Assembly: GCF_000006405.1 (NCBI RefSeq)
Contig: NW_003206658.1
Coordinates: 342,118 to 406,117 of the forward strand
Direction of reading: 5' to 3'
Source: Perkinsus marinus ATCC 50983
Lineage: Eukaryota; Perkinsozoa; Perkinsida; Perkinsidae
DNA: 64,000 nt
Shown: positions 22,280 to 33,249 of the stretch, piece by piece
How the letters are laid out: every line of letters starts with the position of its first letter
How positions within the stretch are numbered: position 1 is the first letter of the stretch
The notes under the pieces: model-generated
Told to the model about the DNA's origin: nothing
Databases searched by the model: none
Seen by the model: only the letters and a program-made list of their open reading frames with translations
Translations under genes and position numbers: made by a program

Positions 22280-22936
22280 CTATCTCACTACCCCTTCATC
22301 ACCACCGCCCAACACTACCGCTACACTCCCCTGACTCATCCACGATACCCCCAAGTTTGGTCTCAACGCCAACAGCGTCGCCACAGACTCATCCTGGACT
22401 GACGTGCCTCTCAAATCCACCCACTGTAGGGCTTTCCCATGGGTCACGATAGTGTCCAAAGCTGCATCGGACACTCCCATGTTAGCAGCTACATCCAGTG
22501 CCCTCAAACAAGGACACCCCTCGATGAGCACCACCAGCCCGAGTCCGTCACCATGTCCGAGCAACGTATACTCCTGAACGCTCTGGGATACCCTACTTCT
22601 GCTAATAGTCGCCAACACCTCATCCTTGCAGTCCGAGACGCCGCTCAAGTTCAAATACTGCAAATTGCAGACACGAGACGAGCCCAACCAATCACATAAT
22701 GCTCGACAACTAAGTTGGTCCAGACCTCGAAGATTCACATGCTCAAGACGAGGAGCTCGACGAAGGACCTCCACCGAGGAAAGCGAGGAGCAGTCGAAGA
22801 GATCCAGATGGGTGAGCACTTCTTGACAGAGGCATACGATTTGGCTGAGTTCCAGATCGGATAACATAGTACAACCATAAAAATTAACCCGCTGGGCCGG
22901 ACCGCGGATCGCACATCGCTGGAGCATAGCCTCCAA
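22280..22936 (-). CDS. leucine-rich-repeat protein (AMN1/F-box-LRR type)
   Basis: 218 residues of cysteine-type LRRs: RVNFYGCTMLSDLELSQIVC, LTHLDLFDCSSLSSVEVLR, LEHVNLRGLDQLSCRALCDW, LQYLNLSGVSDCKDEVLATI, LRALDVAANMGVSDAALDTI and LQWVDLRGTSVQDESVATLL. Such repeats build substrate-binding curves in F-box and AMN1 proteins. No F-box is seen here. The frame stays open upstream to about 23000 (PLDPFDRAFAHRQALEAM), so the true start lies further up in another exon. Confidence 0.75.
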   Translation of the reverse strand: MEAMLQRCAIRGPAQRVNFYGCTMLSDLELSQIVCLCQEVLTHLDLFDCSSLSSVEVLRRAPRLEHVNLRGLDQLSCRALCDWLGSSRVCNLQYLNLSGVSDCKDEVLATISRSRVSQSVQEYTLLGHGDGLGLVVLIEGCPCLRALDVAANMGVSDAALDTIVTHGKALQWVDLRGTSVQDESVATLLALRPNLGVSWMSQGSVAVVLGGGDEGVVR

Positions 22937-23009
22937 GGCCTGACGATGAGCGAAAGCTCGATCGAATGGGTCTAAGGGAACACACAGCGACTGTGGGGAC
23001 GAGGTAGTA

Positions 23010-24236
23010 GACGGACTCTGCTACTACCCCCGCTGGAACAGCAAAAGCGGTTGTGGACCGGACGGTCAGCGGATACCTACGAAATGGTGGTCGATCCGGG
23101 TTTTAATACACATATGGCGACGAACCGACTCTACTTCCCACTACAAGCGACTCCATTTCGAGCTAACAACCATTTCCATGATCACGCTCCTTGGCAGATA
23201 CCCTGTATTGAGGTCTCCTTCCCCTTATGATCAGTAGAGCCACCGGGTACCGAGTTGACACAAGCGCAGTAGAAGTATCGTTACTTGCGTGCCACTCCAT
23301 GTGCTGGAGGTAGGGCTATAGTCCTCCTCTCCACTACTGTCACTTTTCAGGAACGGACAGGTAAATTCACCTAAAGTAGCCAGCAAAACTCCAAAAGAAT
23401 CTTAGGTTGACACTGGCAAGATACGGGATAGGTCCAACAGTCAGTACTATTTTCCTTATCATAACTGCCGTGAATCCTTGACCGCCCCAATCCCTTTGAT
23501 CGCCTCATACGTGAGGAAGAGTGTGCCTTGGTGATAGCCAAGTCGGAGTAAAACATAGCGCACGCTGTGGGCCGTCGAGAATACCGAAAAAGGTGCTCCG
23601 AGAAGTACCTGCTATCCACAGTAGGCTCGTATATCACGAGGCCGCCAAGGAGATTGAGAACGAAGAGATACATTCAGAGTCGCTATAAAAGACAATGTCC
23701 CTCTAAGAAAAGGTCCTCCGTTGGGGTTGGAACATATAGAACTATAGGGCGCTCACAAAAGTATCTTCGTCGTAAAGATACAAATAAGGTCCGCTGTCGA
23801 CCTCGATGTTTACCACGATTACCCCTCAGCACCTTGATACCCTACAAAGGGTGTTGGCCTGGGCTGCTGATCTGCTCGCTGCTATCTGGTGGTCGTAGTA
23901 GTTCCATCGGAAACGGTTATTGAGATAAGACCTCGGCACGGCTAGAAAAGAGAGTATCTATTAACGCACGCGTGCAGAGTAGTTCAATGACTGCCAGAAC
24001 ATGCCTTGTCTTCTATCTCGACCCATCCCCCTATGTAGACCGCCCAGAGGTCCTCCTTGGTACCTTCCTCGCTGCTACCGACGGTCATCGGACGAAAGCA
24101 GGAACGCAACGTTCAACATCGCGATGGAGCTGATTTTGTCGCGCGCCACGAAATTCAGCGACGAATCCGCAGTGCACCGAATCTTACATACCCTTTCCTT
24201 GCCAGGGCTTTCTCTATCGCTTGATCAGTGAAGCGC
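23010..24236. other. region without confident genes
   Basis: Several modest open frames on both strands; the best is a minus-strand segment near 23610-23673 (MYLFVLNLLGGLVIYEPTVD). It also holds an intronic-motif copy at 24138-24155. Confidence 0.35.
24138..24155 (+). repeat. intronic motif copy (GTCGCGCGCCACGAAATT)
   Basis: One-base variant, 82 bp upstream of the start codon of the carrier-like gene. An intron around it is not demonstrated. Confidence 0.55.
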
Positions 24237-25480
24237 ATGCCCAGCGCGGGGCGGCCCTCCCCGCATAGCACTGAGTCAGCCCACAACAGTCCTCCCATCT
24301 GGAAGCAGTACGTACCTGATACCGCCCTGTTGGTATCAGGTAGTAGTAGCAGCTACACTGTGCTTAGAATAAGCAGTTCATAGGTTCCTTGGGAGGTCCC
24401 TTCGTTATTTTCACCCTCACCCCACTACGAAATGGCTTGACGTTGGCCGCCCAGGACCGGGTAGACGCTGGAGTCGGCTCTGGTATTTCACGAGTCTTGC
24501 AGGTGTCGACGATGGCAGGTCTCTATCGGCGCTGCTTCACTCATGGCTTTCGAAGTGGGTGGGTCGGCGGTCTCTGGCCGAGCATTCCTGCCATACCACA
24601 ATTCTGCGTAATCCTCGCCTCATCGTCTGTCTCCCCCCCCTTGTACGCCTTCCCCCAGGTGCTAGGGCCTATGTACCATCTTTACGCCAGCTTCCTCGGT
24701 CAACAGGGCGCTCTGGTCTGCACTGGTAAGCCGCTGCCGACTCCCTGTTGAGTCTCAGCTCACCTCAGCTGTCACTGAGACTGCTATCACATACGGCGCC
24801 AATACGAGGAACGCGGAAGTTGCCTACAACCAGTACGTTCCTCGGAAGGATCGTCTCACTAACCTCACGCCAGCCTACAAGCCCATCGGTCCCGGCGCTT
24901 TTGTAAGGAGCGGATATTTACGATGGTTGACTTCAGCTTGTTGCTTTAGATGCACGCGACACGGAACGCTCTGGGAATGTGCGGTATGCGTGTTTTTGCA
25001 GCGCCATTGGATGAACATATGTGCAAAGTTGTCCGCAACCCCCAGGCTTCTCGCATGCTGTCGGATTTTATGGCATCATGTCTTAGTGGTAAGTTGTACG
25101 TTTTTGAGTCGTAAGGTCGTCGATTCAAATCCTCGTTGAATCTTTAGGTGCCATATCGATGCCATTCAATCAAGTTTATAATTTTTTCGTCACATCAAAG
25201 GAGGCTCGACAGGCCACCCGTATACAGCGAGTCGCCCTCGCGACAACCTACCTCCGACGACAGTACCTCACTACTACACCGGACGGCTCGTAAGATCTAC
25301 CTTCGTCCAAGTTGGAGATCTCACATGGTCCTTTTCAGGGTGCGACCCAGTAGGATCATGCTCCGAGATATGGGCATGCGATGTCTGTATGCTGGTACAC
25401 TATTTTGCATTTACGCTACCATTGAGAGGAATCTTGTAGAGAACTGGCCTTACCTCACTGAACGATTATCTCCCTCATGA
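24237..25480 (+). CDS. divergent mitochondrial-carrier-like membrane protein
   Basis: Eight exons join from MPSAGRPSPHSTESAHNSPP to LVENWPYLTERLSPS and TGA at 25480, about 330 residues. It has carrier-like blocks: SLGGPFVIFTLTPLRNGLTL, GLWPSIPAIPQFCV, MRVFAAPLDEHMCKVVRNP, GAISMPFNQVYNFFVTS and MGMRCLYAGTLFCIYATIER. These hydrophobic segments with proline-based motifs repeat about three times, as in SLC25 carriers, but the PxD/ExxK signatures are eroded. Intron 1 starts inside an 11-bp hairpin; another intron contains a tRNA-like B box by chance. Confidence 0.5.
24313..24342. repeat. hairpin overlapping a 5' splice site
   Basis: TACCTGATACC and GGTATCAGGTA form a perfect 11-bp stem with an 8-nt loop. 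The first base pairs cover the proposed GTACCTG donor of intron 1 of the carrier-like gene. Confidence 0.75.
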
Positions 25481-25699
25481 TGCTGCCAATAGTCTTATCG
25501 AAGACAACAGCCTTTAATGAGGCAACCTTCATGTCTGTGTTGTTGTGTTTACTAAGAAGTGGTGAAAAGCTTCCTTACTAGGACCAACAGGACCAATCTG
25601 ATCAATCGGAGGTCAATTTCAGTAAAATGGAACTGAGAGATGGTGCGTCAAGAGTCTTCCTGAAAGAATATTCTCCTATTTTAAACACAATGCGCATTG

Positions 25700-26098
25700 G
25701 CCGTTACAGACTCGTTAGCCGTGTCGGGAGAGTTGTCCAGATCATCGTTCAACACACCCTTAGGAGAGAGATCAAACCTTAACCTTGCTCAATTGATCAT
25801 GCTGCTACGAGATAGTATAGAGCAAAACGGTCGGGCGGGCGAGGACCAAAGATATGAGGATAACATACAGACTTTTACGTGATAAAATACCAGGAATGTG
25901 CCTCTGTACGGCATACCCTCAACTCAGAATGGCAGGTCCAAAAACCACCTCACTATTAGCGCCTCACGAGATGCTGTCACTCCGTGGTTCAGCAGCATCA
26001 ATATCAACACTTGTGAGTGATGTATTGAGAGCGCTACGGAGTGACTACCATCTACGAGATGAGGCATCCGTCCCTCATGGACCTCTGGAGAGCAGATA
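25700..26098 (+). CDS. possible small gene, hypothetical
   Basis: A first segment after a CAG (SVSGELSRSSFNTPLGE-like, then NLAQLIMLLRDSIEQNG) and a second after GGCAG (PKTTSLLAPHEMLSLRG, then SDVLRALRSDYHLRDEA) are both well composed. The joining phase is ambiguous. No family is recognised. Confidence 0.25.
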
Positions 26099-26449
26099 GT
26101 TGGCAAAACTCTTATCTATAGTATTTAACGAGGTCTCTCCAGGAGCCTAGCAGTGAGGATCTTATCGGAGGTTCAAATGTGGAATTTTATAACCGCTCGT
26201 TCCTGTGTTACTGAGCTGTGTTTGGTCGCGTCCAACATAAACAATACGGCGTAGTCGAGTTTGCATCGATGGTTGTGATCTAAGCAGTTGAACGTAGACT
26301 CACTTCGAATACCCTTGAAGACCAAGATAGTCTAAGTGATCGACACCTTTCCATATCGACGTTTACAGCAGTTTATGAGGATACTATATATGCTACTGCA
26401 TGGCGCTGTGTATGCCGTATTCATACCCTATTGTTCCGAACAGTTTTGG

Positions 26450-26612
26450 AATAAATGTTCGTATCAGCTGAGTCCAAAAGTTCCCTCGCTAACTATGAAA
26501 GTTTACATACAAATTCGGGTGAAAGCGTACAGGAACCAATGATAATTTCCTCAAAATTTCCACAAATGCCACCTACACATGTAGTTGACTACGTGCATAT
26601 TTTCCCACACCG
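26450..26612 (+). repeat. repeat A, copy 4
   Basis: ATCAGCTGAGTCCAAAAGTT, ATTCGGGTGAAAGCGTACAG and the end GTGCATATTTTCCCACACC. Confidence 0.75.
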
Positions 26613-26794
26613 AATTCGAATCAACAACTGCCAACGCAAAAGTAGCATACTATAAAAGTAACTTAGCGGCGTGGGTGGAAACCCAACCTAAATGCTACTT
26701 CACTTCTCCAACAAGAATAATCCTGCAAAACCGTAAGCAAAATACACCATAAAGGATGATTCTTTCCCTCATCATTCTAAAAATCCAGAGGGTA

Positions 26795-27904
26795 CTATTC
26801 TATATATTTCATCTCCTCATCATCCTCTTTATCTTCAACATCATAAGCGGGCATTTTCTTTCGCCCTCGTATTTGGAAGTACGCCATCGTTACAACAGTC
26901 AGACCGAAAAGTACAGAGATAGCAAACTTGATCCACCAAGTTTGGTAATTCTTAGGGGCATCCCATACAGCTGACCACCCGATAAACCTGTTGCCTGGGA
27001 CCCTCTCAAGAGACGTTGCGGTGCTTGCAAGACTCCTCTCTACTACAGTCACCATTTGAAGCCTCTGTGGGACCAGTGCGTTGTAATAAACGGATAAATA
27101 TGTTCGCATGAGTGGGAAAATATCCTCTCTCCTCATACACCTTTCTGGGTGCAGATCAAGACAAGATAGAGGCCCAATGCTTGGGTCCTTCAAGGGACGA
27201 CAATCACATCTTCCTGGGTGCTGCGTTGAGTGGGAAAACATTGAAATATTCCCCCAACACTTAGCCACTCCAGAATTATAGTGAATGTTAATCCCCGACA
27301 AATCGCAACCACGGACGTCTCCGACTTTCTCAACGGTACCATTATTGATCGGAAAAATATCAAATCCCGGCGGGAGCACCGACTGAAGGGCCTCAACAAA
27401 ACTTTTCATACTGCTGTTCTTAGTGTGCATCTCAGCGAACGCCGACTCACACTGACTCCGGTCCATCCCAGCCTCAGCAAAGTTCACCCACGGGGGCAAT
27501 TCTCCAAAATGAAAATACCAACTTGCCAAAGACATTCCAGTCATGAAAGGATCTACCCCGAGCTTCCGCATGGTCAGAGTAGCCCCATTGATAAGCTCAC
27601 CGAGGCAGTCTCGATGGTCACCAGCCATGATAGTTCCTACAGGGTATTTAAAGGTATCGTTGTAGGTCATACAGCGTGAGTCGTCAGGGATGGTGACGGA
27701 ATCAACGGGCCAATTAGTGGCGTTGCGAGCGGTCTCGACCATGTCTGTGGGACAGAGTAGTATCTTGTCAAGTTTGATACGATGAAGGAAGTAACTATCC
27801 GAGGAGATCGTGATGGGCTTGGCGGAGTTGAGTGAGAATAGACCGGTGAGAATGAGCAATGATAGGGACGAGGAAGCCGCTCGACCATGGATAGCGAACA
27901 TCAT
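26795..27904 (-). CDS. type I membrane protein with signal peptide, function unknown
   Basis: An intronless 369-residue frame. Residues 1-28 (SSLSLLILTGLFSLNSAKP) look like a signal peptide. A long extracellular-type region has many cysteines (RCDCRPLK, SCLDLHPERCM) and several N-glycosylation sites (NAT, NDT, NSS, NGT, NIS). One transmembrane helix near residues 325-346 (FAISVLFGLTVVTMAYF) precedes a short acidic cytoplasmic tail with the basic stop-transfer RGRKK. No family recognised; a surface or secretory-pathway protein is inferred. Confidence 0.75.
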   Translation of the reverse strand: MMFAIHGRAASSSLSLLILTGLFSLNSAKPITISSDSYFLHRIKLDKILLCPTDMVETARNATNWPVDSVTIPDDSRCMTYNDTFKYPVGTIMAGDHRDCLGELINGATLTMRKLGVDPFMTGMSLASWYFHFGELPPWVNFAEAGMDRSQCESAFAEMHTKNSSMKSFVEALQSVLPPGFDIFPINNGTVEKVGDVRGCDLSGINIHYNSGVAKCWGNISMFSHSTQHPGRCDCRPLKDPSIGPLSCLDLHPERCMRREDIFPLMRTYLSVYYNALVPQRLQMVTVVERSLASTATSLERVPGNRFIGWSAVWDAPKNYQTWWIKFAISVLFGLTVVTMAYFQIRGRKKMPAYDVEDKEDDEEMKYIE

Positions 27905-29084
27905 AGTTTAAAACGCTGGAGGGATAGGGATCACCTCACAAGATGTCCTCTGCCAACACAACACAGTCATTGTCAAAGCCTCGGTGAAACGATGGTAGTT
28001 GATTAGTGCTGCAGCATTTGTAATACCGTAATTCTTTCTGTTCGACGGAGATCTTGGTCAACCCATAACGTGCCTTCCAATAAGAGGATCAGTGGTCGGG
28101 GCAACCTTGTATACTCTCGAGATTGCAGATGGGCGGTTTCGCGCCGTCGGCCTCAGGAACCGGACGTCTCTGCCTCATGACTACCCTCAAGGGACCTACA
28201 AGAGCCGTGACGCGACGTGAGATGCCAAAGCCAAGCTTGGCCAACTCGATAAGTGTGGTCTAGCTACTTCACGGCGTAAAGTTTACGTTAGTTCACATAT
28301 ATGTAGGCTTCAATGAGGTGAGAACCCCTCCCGCCAGAGAGTAAGACTAGTCAGGAACAATATCACGGCCGCTAACGGCGTTTCGCCGAACCGTCAAACG
28401 CGCTCGCCTATACGCAGAAACAAACATGTGCGGACTACTGGTGAAGCCTGTTTTTTGTGGAAACAGAATGATGCACTGACGACTGGTGAAGGCTTCACCG
28501 TGAAGCCCGTTGACAGTGTCCTGTTAGGCGGAGGCATAACAATTGGCGAGGGTCCGTCAAGTCCGCCTTCGCTGGGTTTGTGGGACGGAATGAATCCACC
28601 GGTTATATGGGGAGTTATACGTGAATACATAGGCAATCCCTATATGTTCACATATATGAATTGCATATCAGGCATGTATAACTGGATTACAATGGAAGTA
28701 CGTCATCCCTTCATAAATTTCTGGTTACTCGCTCGTGTGAGAGTAGATAAGGACTATACACTCGAGCATGGTCGCTCATGAGTTTTTGATAAGTTCTGTG
28801 ACGTGGAGCGCCGAGTTCGGAATAGTTGACATTTTTCTTGTTTCAATGAGCTGGGCGATGGGCCAGACGCGAGTTGTCGGTGACTTACTGATGTAGTACT
28901 AGCTGATCGGACACCTGGCCCGAGATTTTGGCGGCATGTGGCTACGTGCAAGTCCTAGGCCCTTTCCACATCCTTTAGTCGACTGGCTCGATGATGTGCT
29001 ATTACTGATATGTACTTGTTTGGTTGCAGGGGAGGAGGATCACTAGAACCAGAGCTGATCTATCTCGTGTTCCTGGAAATTGAT
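27905..29084. other. intergenic region, no supported gene
   Basis: A plus-strand frame at 28428-28781 is open but shows internal GGTGAAG repeats and no domain; I do not call it. Confidence 0.35.
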
Positions 29085-29340
29085 AGAACTGAGACATATC
29101 TTGGAGCTGTGGCATAGGTGCCCCAAAAAAAGGAAAAAACGGTTGTACGCAGGGATCGTGGGACGGTGGCATAGTCGCCCCAAGAGAGATTGATTGTACT
29201 GAGACATATACTGGGGCACAGCCGTCCCCCAAGGGAACTTGATTGCACTGAGATATATCTTGGGGCTGTGGCATAGCTGCCCCAAGATAAATCGTTTCTA
29301 CTGAGACGTCTTGAGGCTGTGGCATAGCCGCCCCTCCCCC
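29085..29340 (-). repeat. about 51-bp tandem repeat, five copies
   Basis: Units share ACTGAGAYRTATCTTGGGGC, TGTGGCATAG and GCCCCAAG. All five stay open on the minus strand, translating to GAAMPQPQDIS-type repeats, just 3' of the small basic-protein gene. Confidence 0.8.
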
Positions 29341-29344
29341 AGAC

Positions 29345-29752
29345 TTAGGAAGTATACCCTCGAAAGGTCCGTTGGATGACTTCATCCGTCCTAATTACTC
29401 CCTCGAAGTCCCTTTTGGTCACATGTCGATCCCCTTCATTATGACCATAATGCCTCTCGCTGTGCTCTCTCGGTCTCTTTTGGAAGTCTCTTATGACTCC
29501 CTTCACTCTTCCTCTGTACAAGCTGATATTCTCCAAGCTGTCATTGGACAGGGTAGGCGGTTTTGAGTGGATTTTGGGCGAAATTGAAATTCCGAGGAAT
29601 TCTCGAAGTCTGACAGCATCAATTCGAGAGAGGTCGTCCGCATCCACCCCTAGGCGTCTCAGGGTTCTTCGTAGCGGCCTGGATGATCTTTCTTCAACAG
29701 GTATACTCGCAATCAAGTCTTTACCGCCATCCTTCACCGAGGCGCAATCCAT
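29345..29752 (-). CDS. small basic hypothetical protein
   Basis: A 135-residue intronless frame starting MDCASVKDGGKDLIASIPVE, with RPLRRTLRRLGVDADDLSRI and LREFLGISISP, then a charged Arg/His-rich tail ending RTFRGYTS. Its stop falls just before the tandem repeat, which is open in another minus-strand frame, so a frameshift or splice could join them. No family recognised; the plus-strand frame here looks like its shadow. Confidence 0.4.
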   Translation of the reverse strand: MDCASVKDGGKDLIASIPVEERSSRPLRRTLRRLGVDADDLSRIDAVRLREFLGISISPKIHSKPPTLSNDSLENISLYRGRVKGVIRDFQKRPREHSERHYGHNEGDRHVTKRDFEGVIRTDEVIQRTFRGYTS

Positions 29753-30197
29753 TCTAGCCGAGGCGCTCCCTCTGTGCAGTGGTGGTCGAGAGGATGTTAT
29801 GGGAGACGGAACGATTCGAACTACTCTCGCTCAAGGTAGTGGAGAATTCTTATGGTGGTTTTTCTGTGTCCTCCGACGCGAACTGAAGGGCACGCTATTG
29901 GGATTTTTGAGGCGTATCGACGTTCATTGAGCATCATCGTTGTGATTAACTCCGCATAACGATGGTAGAAGTACTACTAATGTAGTAGTGGTGATTGCTT
30001 TCAGTTTCGGCCGATGAGAGTCCGGCTTTCCTCCGCAATAGGGCGTGCCCAGTGTCCACCGTCCAGGCGAGGCGGGATGTACACACCACCCTTGACCACG
30101 TCGGTCAGAGAGTAGCGGGAGCTATGGATCGGGTTGGTACTGCCAAGGAAGCTCTTACGCAGTGGACTACCTTAGGGTCTCCATATAGAGCATCCAG

Positions 30198-31038
30198 TTG
30201 GTGAGGCCGATACTGTTAAGAAGCTTATCGAGCTCGGCAGAAGCAGTCATCTCGATCATTATCATATATATAGGCGCTCTCAAAAAGACGTTGCGGAGAC
30301 GAGTGTAGTAACGGGGATCTCGTGGCGCACGGGAAAAGCATGGAGGTGGAACTCCTACCTCAAGGCTCATCCGGATTGTGGTAGTTATCGTGGAAGTGGT
30401 AGTTACCTACAACTTCCTGGATTTTCTGGCACTCGACATAGTCTCCACTGCCGGAATCCGTCCCAAAATTTCCCAAAAAGTTATCGCGATGGAAGCGACA
30501 CTGTATTCTGTACTCAGTTGAACCATACTGCGCCCCTGCATGTTGACCAAGGCTTATTTCTTCTCTTGGTGTTACCTCCTGGCGACTCGAGCTTTCACTT
30601 CATTGATTTAGAGACGGATGAGGAGGTCCTCACTAACGTTTGCGTCGCTGGAAAGACGATGTGCTAGGTCCCGCTTCATATACCGGCCCACGGTGGTGTT
30701 CGGATCGTCGTTTTCTTCGGAAATACTCTGGCGAAGTTTACTGGTGAGTGCGCATAGGATGGCATGGTTTCAACGTCACACTGCTAGGGACGACTCCTCG
30801 AGTTCGCCCCCTGCCCCACAGTGTAAAGATGACACACGGCCCGGCGACCAGAGTGGTCATTGGCCGTATGTTCCTACTACCACCCGATGCTGTCAGCAAT
30901 AGCCTGTCACCATCGATGACGTATTCACAGTGGAACAAGGAAGTGGTGACGCCTAGATCCACCGACACCGAGGAGGTGGTCGAAGCTAAAAGGCGATTGG
31001 GTAGGGCTCACGGGAGAATTTTTCGCTATCGGAAATAG
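30198..31038 (+). CDS. 2-oxoglutarate/Fe(II)-dependent dioxygenase-like protein (isopenicillin-N-synthase type)
   Basis: A long exon (about 30198-30640: VKKLIELGRSSHLDHYHIYR, GISWRTGKAWRWNSYLKAHP) leads to QLNHTAPLHVDQGLFLLLVL, whose HVD fits the HxD iron site. After a short intron come VPLHIPAHGGVRIVVFFGNT, then LAKFTG, PHSVKM (distal His) and TRVVIGRMFLLPPD (the Arg that binds 2-oxoglutarate), ending RRLGRAHGRIFRYRK. These are the ordered HxD...H...R elements of the double-stranded beta-helix. The 5' exons (perhaps from 29995) are not resolved. Substrate unknown. Confidence 0.6.
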
Positions 31039-31249
31039 GGCAACTATCACCAGTTGGCGTTAGTATGGTTATTGGTTATCATGTAGGAAGTTATAATTAG
31101 TATTTTTGTGTTTTAAAATGATTATTATAGAATCTAGTATCGCTTGATCGGACTCGATACAACAGGTCCTGAGCATGGGTCTTGATAAGCTACATTTGAG
31201 TGGATTCTTCCATATCTAGACCAGTTGTAAGTCAGTATTGATCGTTTGT

Positions 31250-31957
31250 ATGTCAGTGACGGCCTGTGGTGATGGCGAGATATACTGTTGGATGCAGTGT
31301 ATGGCAGCCGAGTGTAGTGCAGGTCTCCGCCCAGTCTGTTTCGACCCGTCGAGCGACCACTCCTGTGACCCCAGTGTTATGGACCGTCAATGTCGTGTGG
31401 AGTGCCAGGCCCAGCAGGCGCCAACCCCCACTGTGAATCCTAGTGCTTTTTGCTCGGGGTCAACGGCGATGTTCATGACTGGTTTCACATGGTCCGGAGA
31501 TGCTCGGAAACCTTGCGTGATATTGTTGATCCCTTCCTGGGTTTTGGATACGCCCGGTAAATTTGCTGCCGGCTGTATTGCTTCAGTCGTATTGGGAATT
31601 CTGATTGAAGGCCTCCTCGCAGCTCGTCGACGATTCTTAAGTTATATAAGGAGGTCCCTGTTGAGAGGCCTGGTGGGTGCCTTGGGCTTTGGGCTCTCAG
31701 TTGCTGTGGCTTATCTCGCCATGCTAATTATCATGACGTACAGCTGTGAGCTGTTCATATGTGTTTGTATCGGTCTTGTGATCGGTCATTTCGCATTCGG
31801 CAATGTTCGGCAAAGTGTAGGAGAGAGTGCTGATCCGTGTTGTGGGGATACTACAGTGACAAGACCCACTGAGTGTCCGAACGCGTGCCACAAAGTTATA
31901 GACGAAGGCACTGACTCTTCGAGGGACATCCCTGTAACGTCGGGGGAGCGAGTTTAG
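31250..31957 (+). CDS. Ctr-family copper transporter
   Basis: About 235 residues. A Cys/Met-containing N-terminus (YCWMQCMAAECSA, MFMTGFTWSG) is followed by three membrane segments. TM2 has the copper-gating MxxxM as AMLIIMTYSC; TM3 has the GxxxG packing motif as GLVIGHFAFG; the linker after TM1 is LIEGLLAARRRFL. Ctr trimers import Cu(I) at the plasma or vacuolar membrane. The ATG at 31250 is the first in frame, but a donor-acceptor pair around it (GTAAGT...GTCAG) suggests an upstream exon, possibly with a signal peptide. Confidence 0.8.
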   Translation: MSVTACGDGEIYCWMQCMAAECSAGLRPVCFDPSSDHSCDPSVMDRQCRVECQAQQAPTPTVNPSAFCSGSTAMFMTGFTWSGDARKPCVILLIPSWVLDTPGKFAAGCIASVVLGILIEGLLAARRRFLSYIRRSLLRGLVGALGFGLSVAVAYLAMLIIMTYSCELFICVCIGLVIGHFAFGNVRQSVGESADPCCGDTTVTRPTECPNACHKVIDEGTDSSRDIPVTSGERV

Positions 31958-32199
31958 TTTTTTTTGTACGTAAAAGCAGTGGACCCTATTTATCTCATCG
32001 TTGAGATGCTACCATGGTACTCGCCTGTCTCGTCACACTGCAAGAGCGCATGTCGATATATTTGATTCCTGAAGCCTCATTGGTAGTTTTCATTTTGGAT
32101 CCCTTTTCTACCATCATTGATCATAGTTGGGTTCGTAGCGATATCAATGCTGAGTCAATAACTGTTTCGCTCCGCTCAGGGGAAGGATCGTTTCTCATC

Positions 32200-33093
32200 A
32201 TGGGTCGTCTTGTGAGAGCCTTAGAGAACTACGGTTTGACGCCTCAAGACGCTGCTGGAGTCGCCGGCACCTTCCTCGTGGTGAAGTATGCAACGCTGGC
32301 CGCCTTCGTCCCAGCTTGCCACTATGTGCAGCCTATTAGACGTCTTTTCTGGCACCCTTCTCGGGAGCTTGCAGGGAGGATGCTGGAACAATATAGGCTG
32401 CGCAGTAAAGTGCGAGGACATGGTCGGAGTGGTGCTGCTGTTAGTGGTGGCGGCTTCAGTGGTGGGCTTGGGCTAGTGCCTCAGACGGCTAGACTCAAGC
32501 TAGCGGCGACGCGAGCTCGTCAACGAGCGTGGCTTGAGCGACAGAAGGAAATGGTGGCGTTGCGGAAAGCGGGTTGGAAGGGCCGCTTTAGGGGCTTCAA
32601 GGAACAGCAGTCGAGTTCTACATGGGGGAGGAAGGTGTTCGAGTAGGCGGAGCGAAGCGATTTTTGTATCGTGACGTTTTAGAGATATGGATCGAAAATT
32701 TTCACATTTTAGGACGAGAGAGCGTTTTGCATCGATTTTACGATTTTTGTTAGAAATTTCGCCATGTTTCTGTTCAGGTGGAGCGACAAGTTCGCGGAAC
32801 GAGCTTCGCAGGCTTGGGTGTGGCGCAGTGTAGCCAGAATGTTCCGTATACCTCCCAAAGTCCTTGCCTGGGACGTGGCTGAGGCCTTTGTCACCTACAA
32901 GCTCACATTCATCTTCCATGCTCCTCTCGAGCTGTATATCATCGTTAAGTGGTTCAAAGCGCGTCGGGCGAATTTGGATGAATTTATGGAGGAATCGCCG
33001 AAACTGTTGGAGATAGTGGAGGAGGAAGAGCCCTTGTCGAATGCGACGACGCGGTCTCGGTGGTGGCCACCTCAGTTGACTCAACAACACTGA
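32200..33093 (+). CDS. DUF1279/FAM210-like membrane protein
   Basis: Two exons join with GA|GTAGGC...TTCAG|G near 32643-32778. The first holds MGRLVRALENYGLTPQDAAG and LVVKYATLAAFVPACHYV; the second KVLAWDVAEAFVTYKLTFIF and APLELYIIVKWFKARR, then an acidic tail. A YG start, an AY-K helix and a following Pro before the last helix are the pattern of DUF1279 (FAM210) mitochondrial proteins. That family call is from memory and moderate. The open frame extends upstream to 32014, but MGRLVRAL is the better start. Confidence 0.5.
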
Positions 33094-33249
33094 TAGATAC
33101 CAATCGTTTGCTCAACGTTATATTTTCGCTTGTAAGCTGACATCTTGGCTCGTGTTGACTGAAGTAAATATTTTACTTTGATCAACGGCTGACATGAGTG
33201 AGGAATTATATCTAAATCCTATTACTTCTTTCCAGTTCTCGCCCCCCAG

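Noticed and set aside
25085-25140. tRNA-like sequence with B box GATTCAAATCC
   Set aside because: It lies wholly inside a GT-AG intron of the carrier-like gene, and the anticodon and acceptor stems do not pair.
30305-30325. Motif-like ATCTCGTGGCGCACGGG
   Set aside because: It is coding sequence (ISWRTG) of the 2OG oxygenase and matches the intronic motif only in the core.
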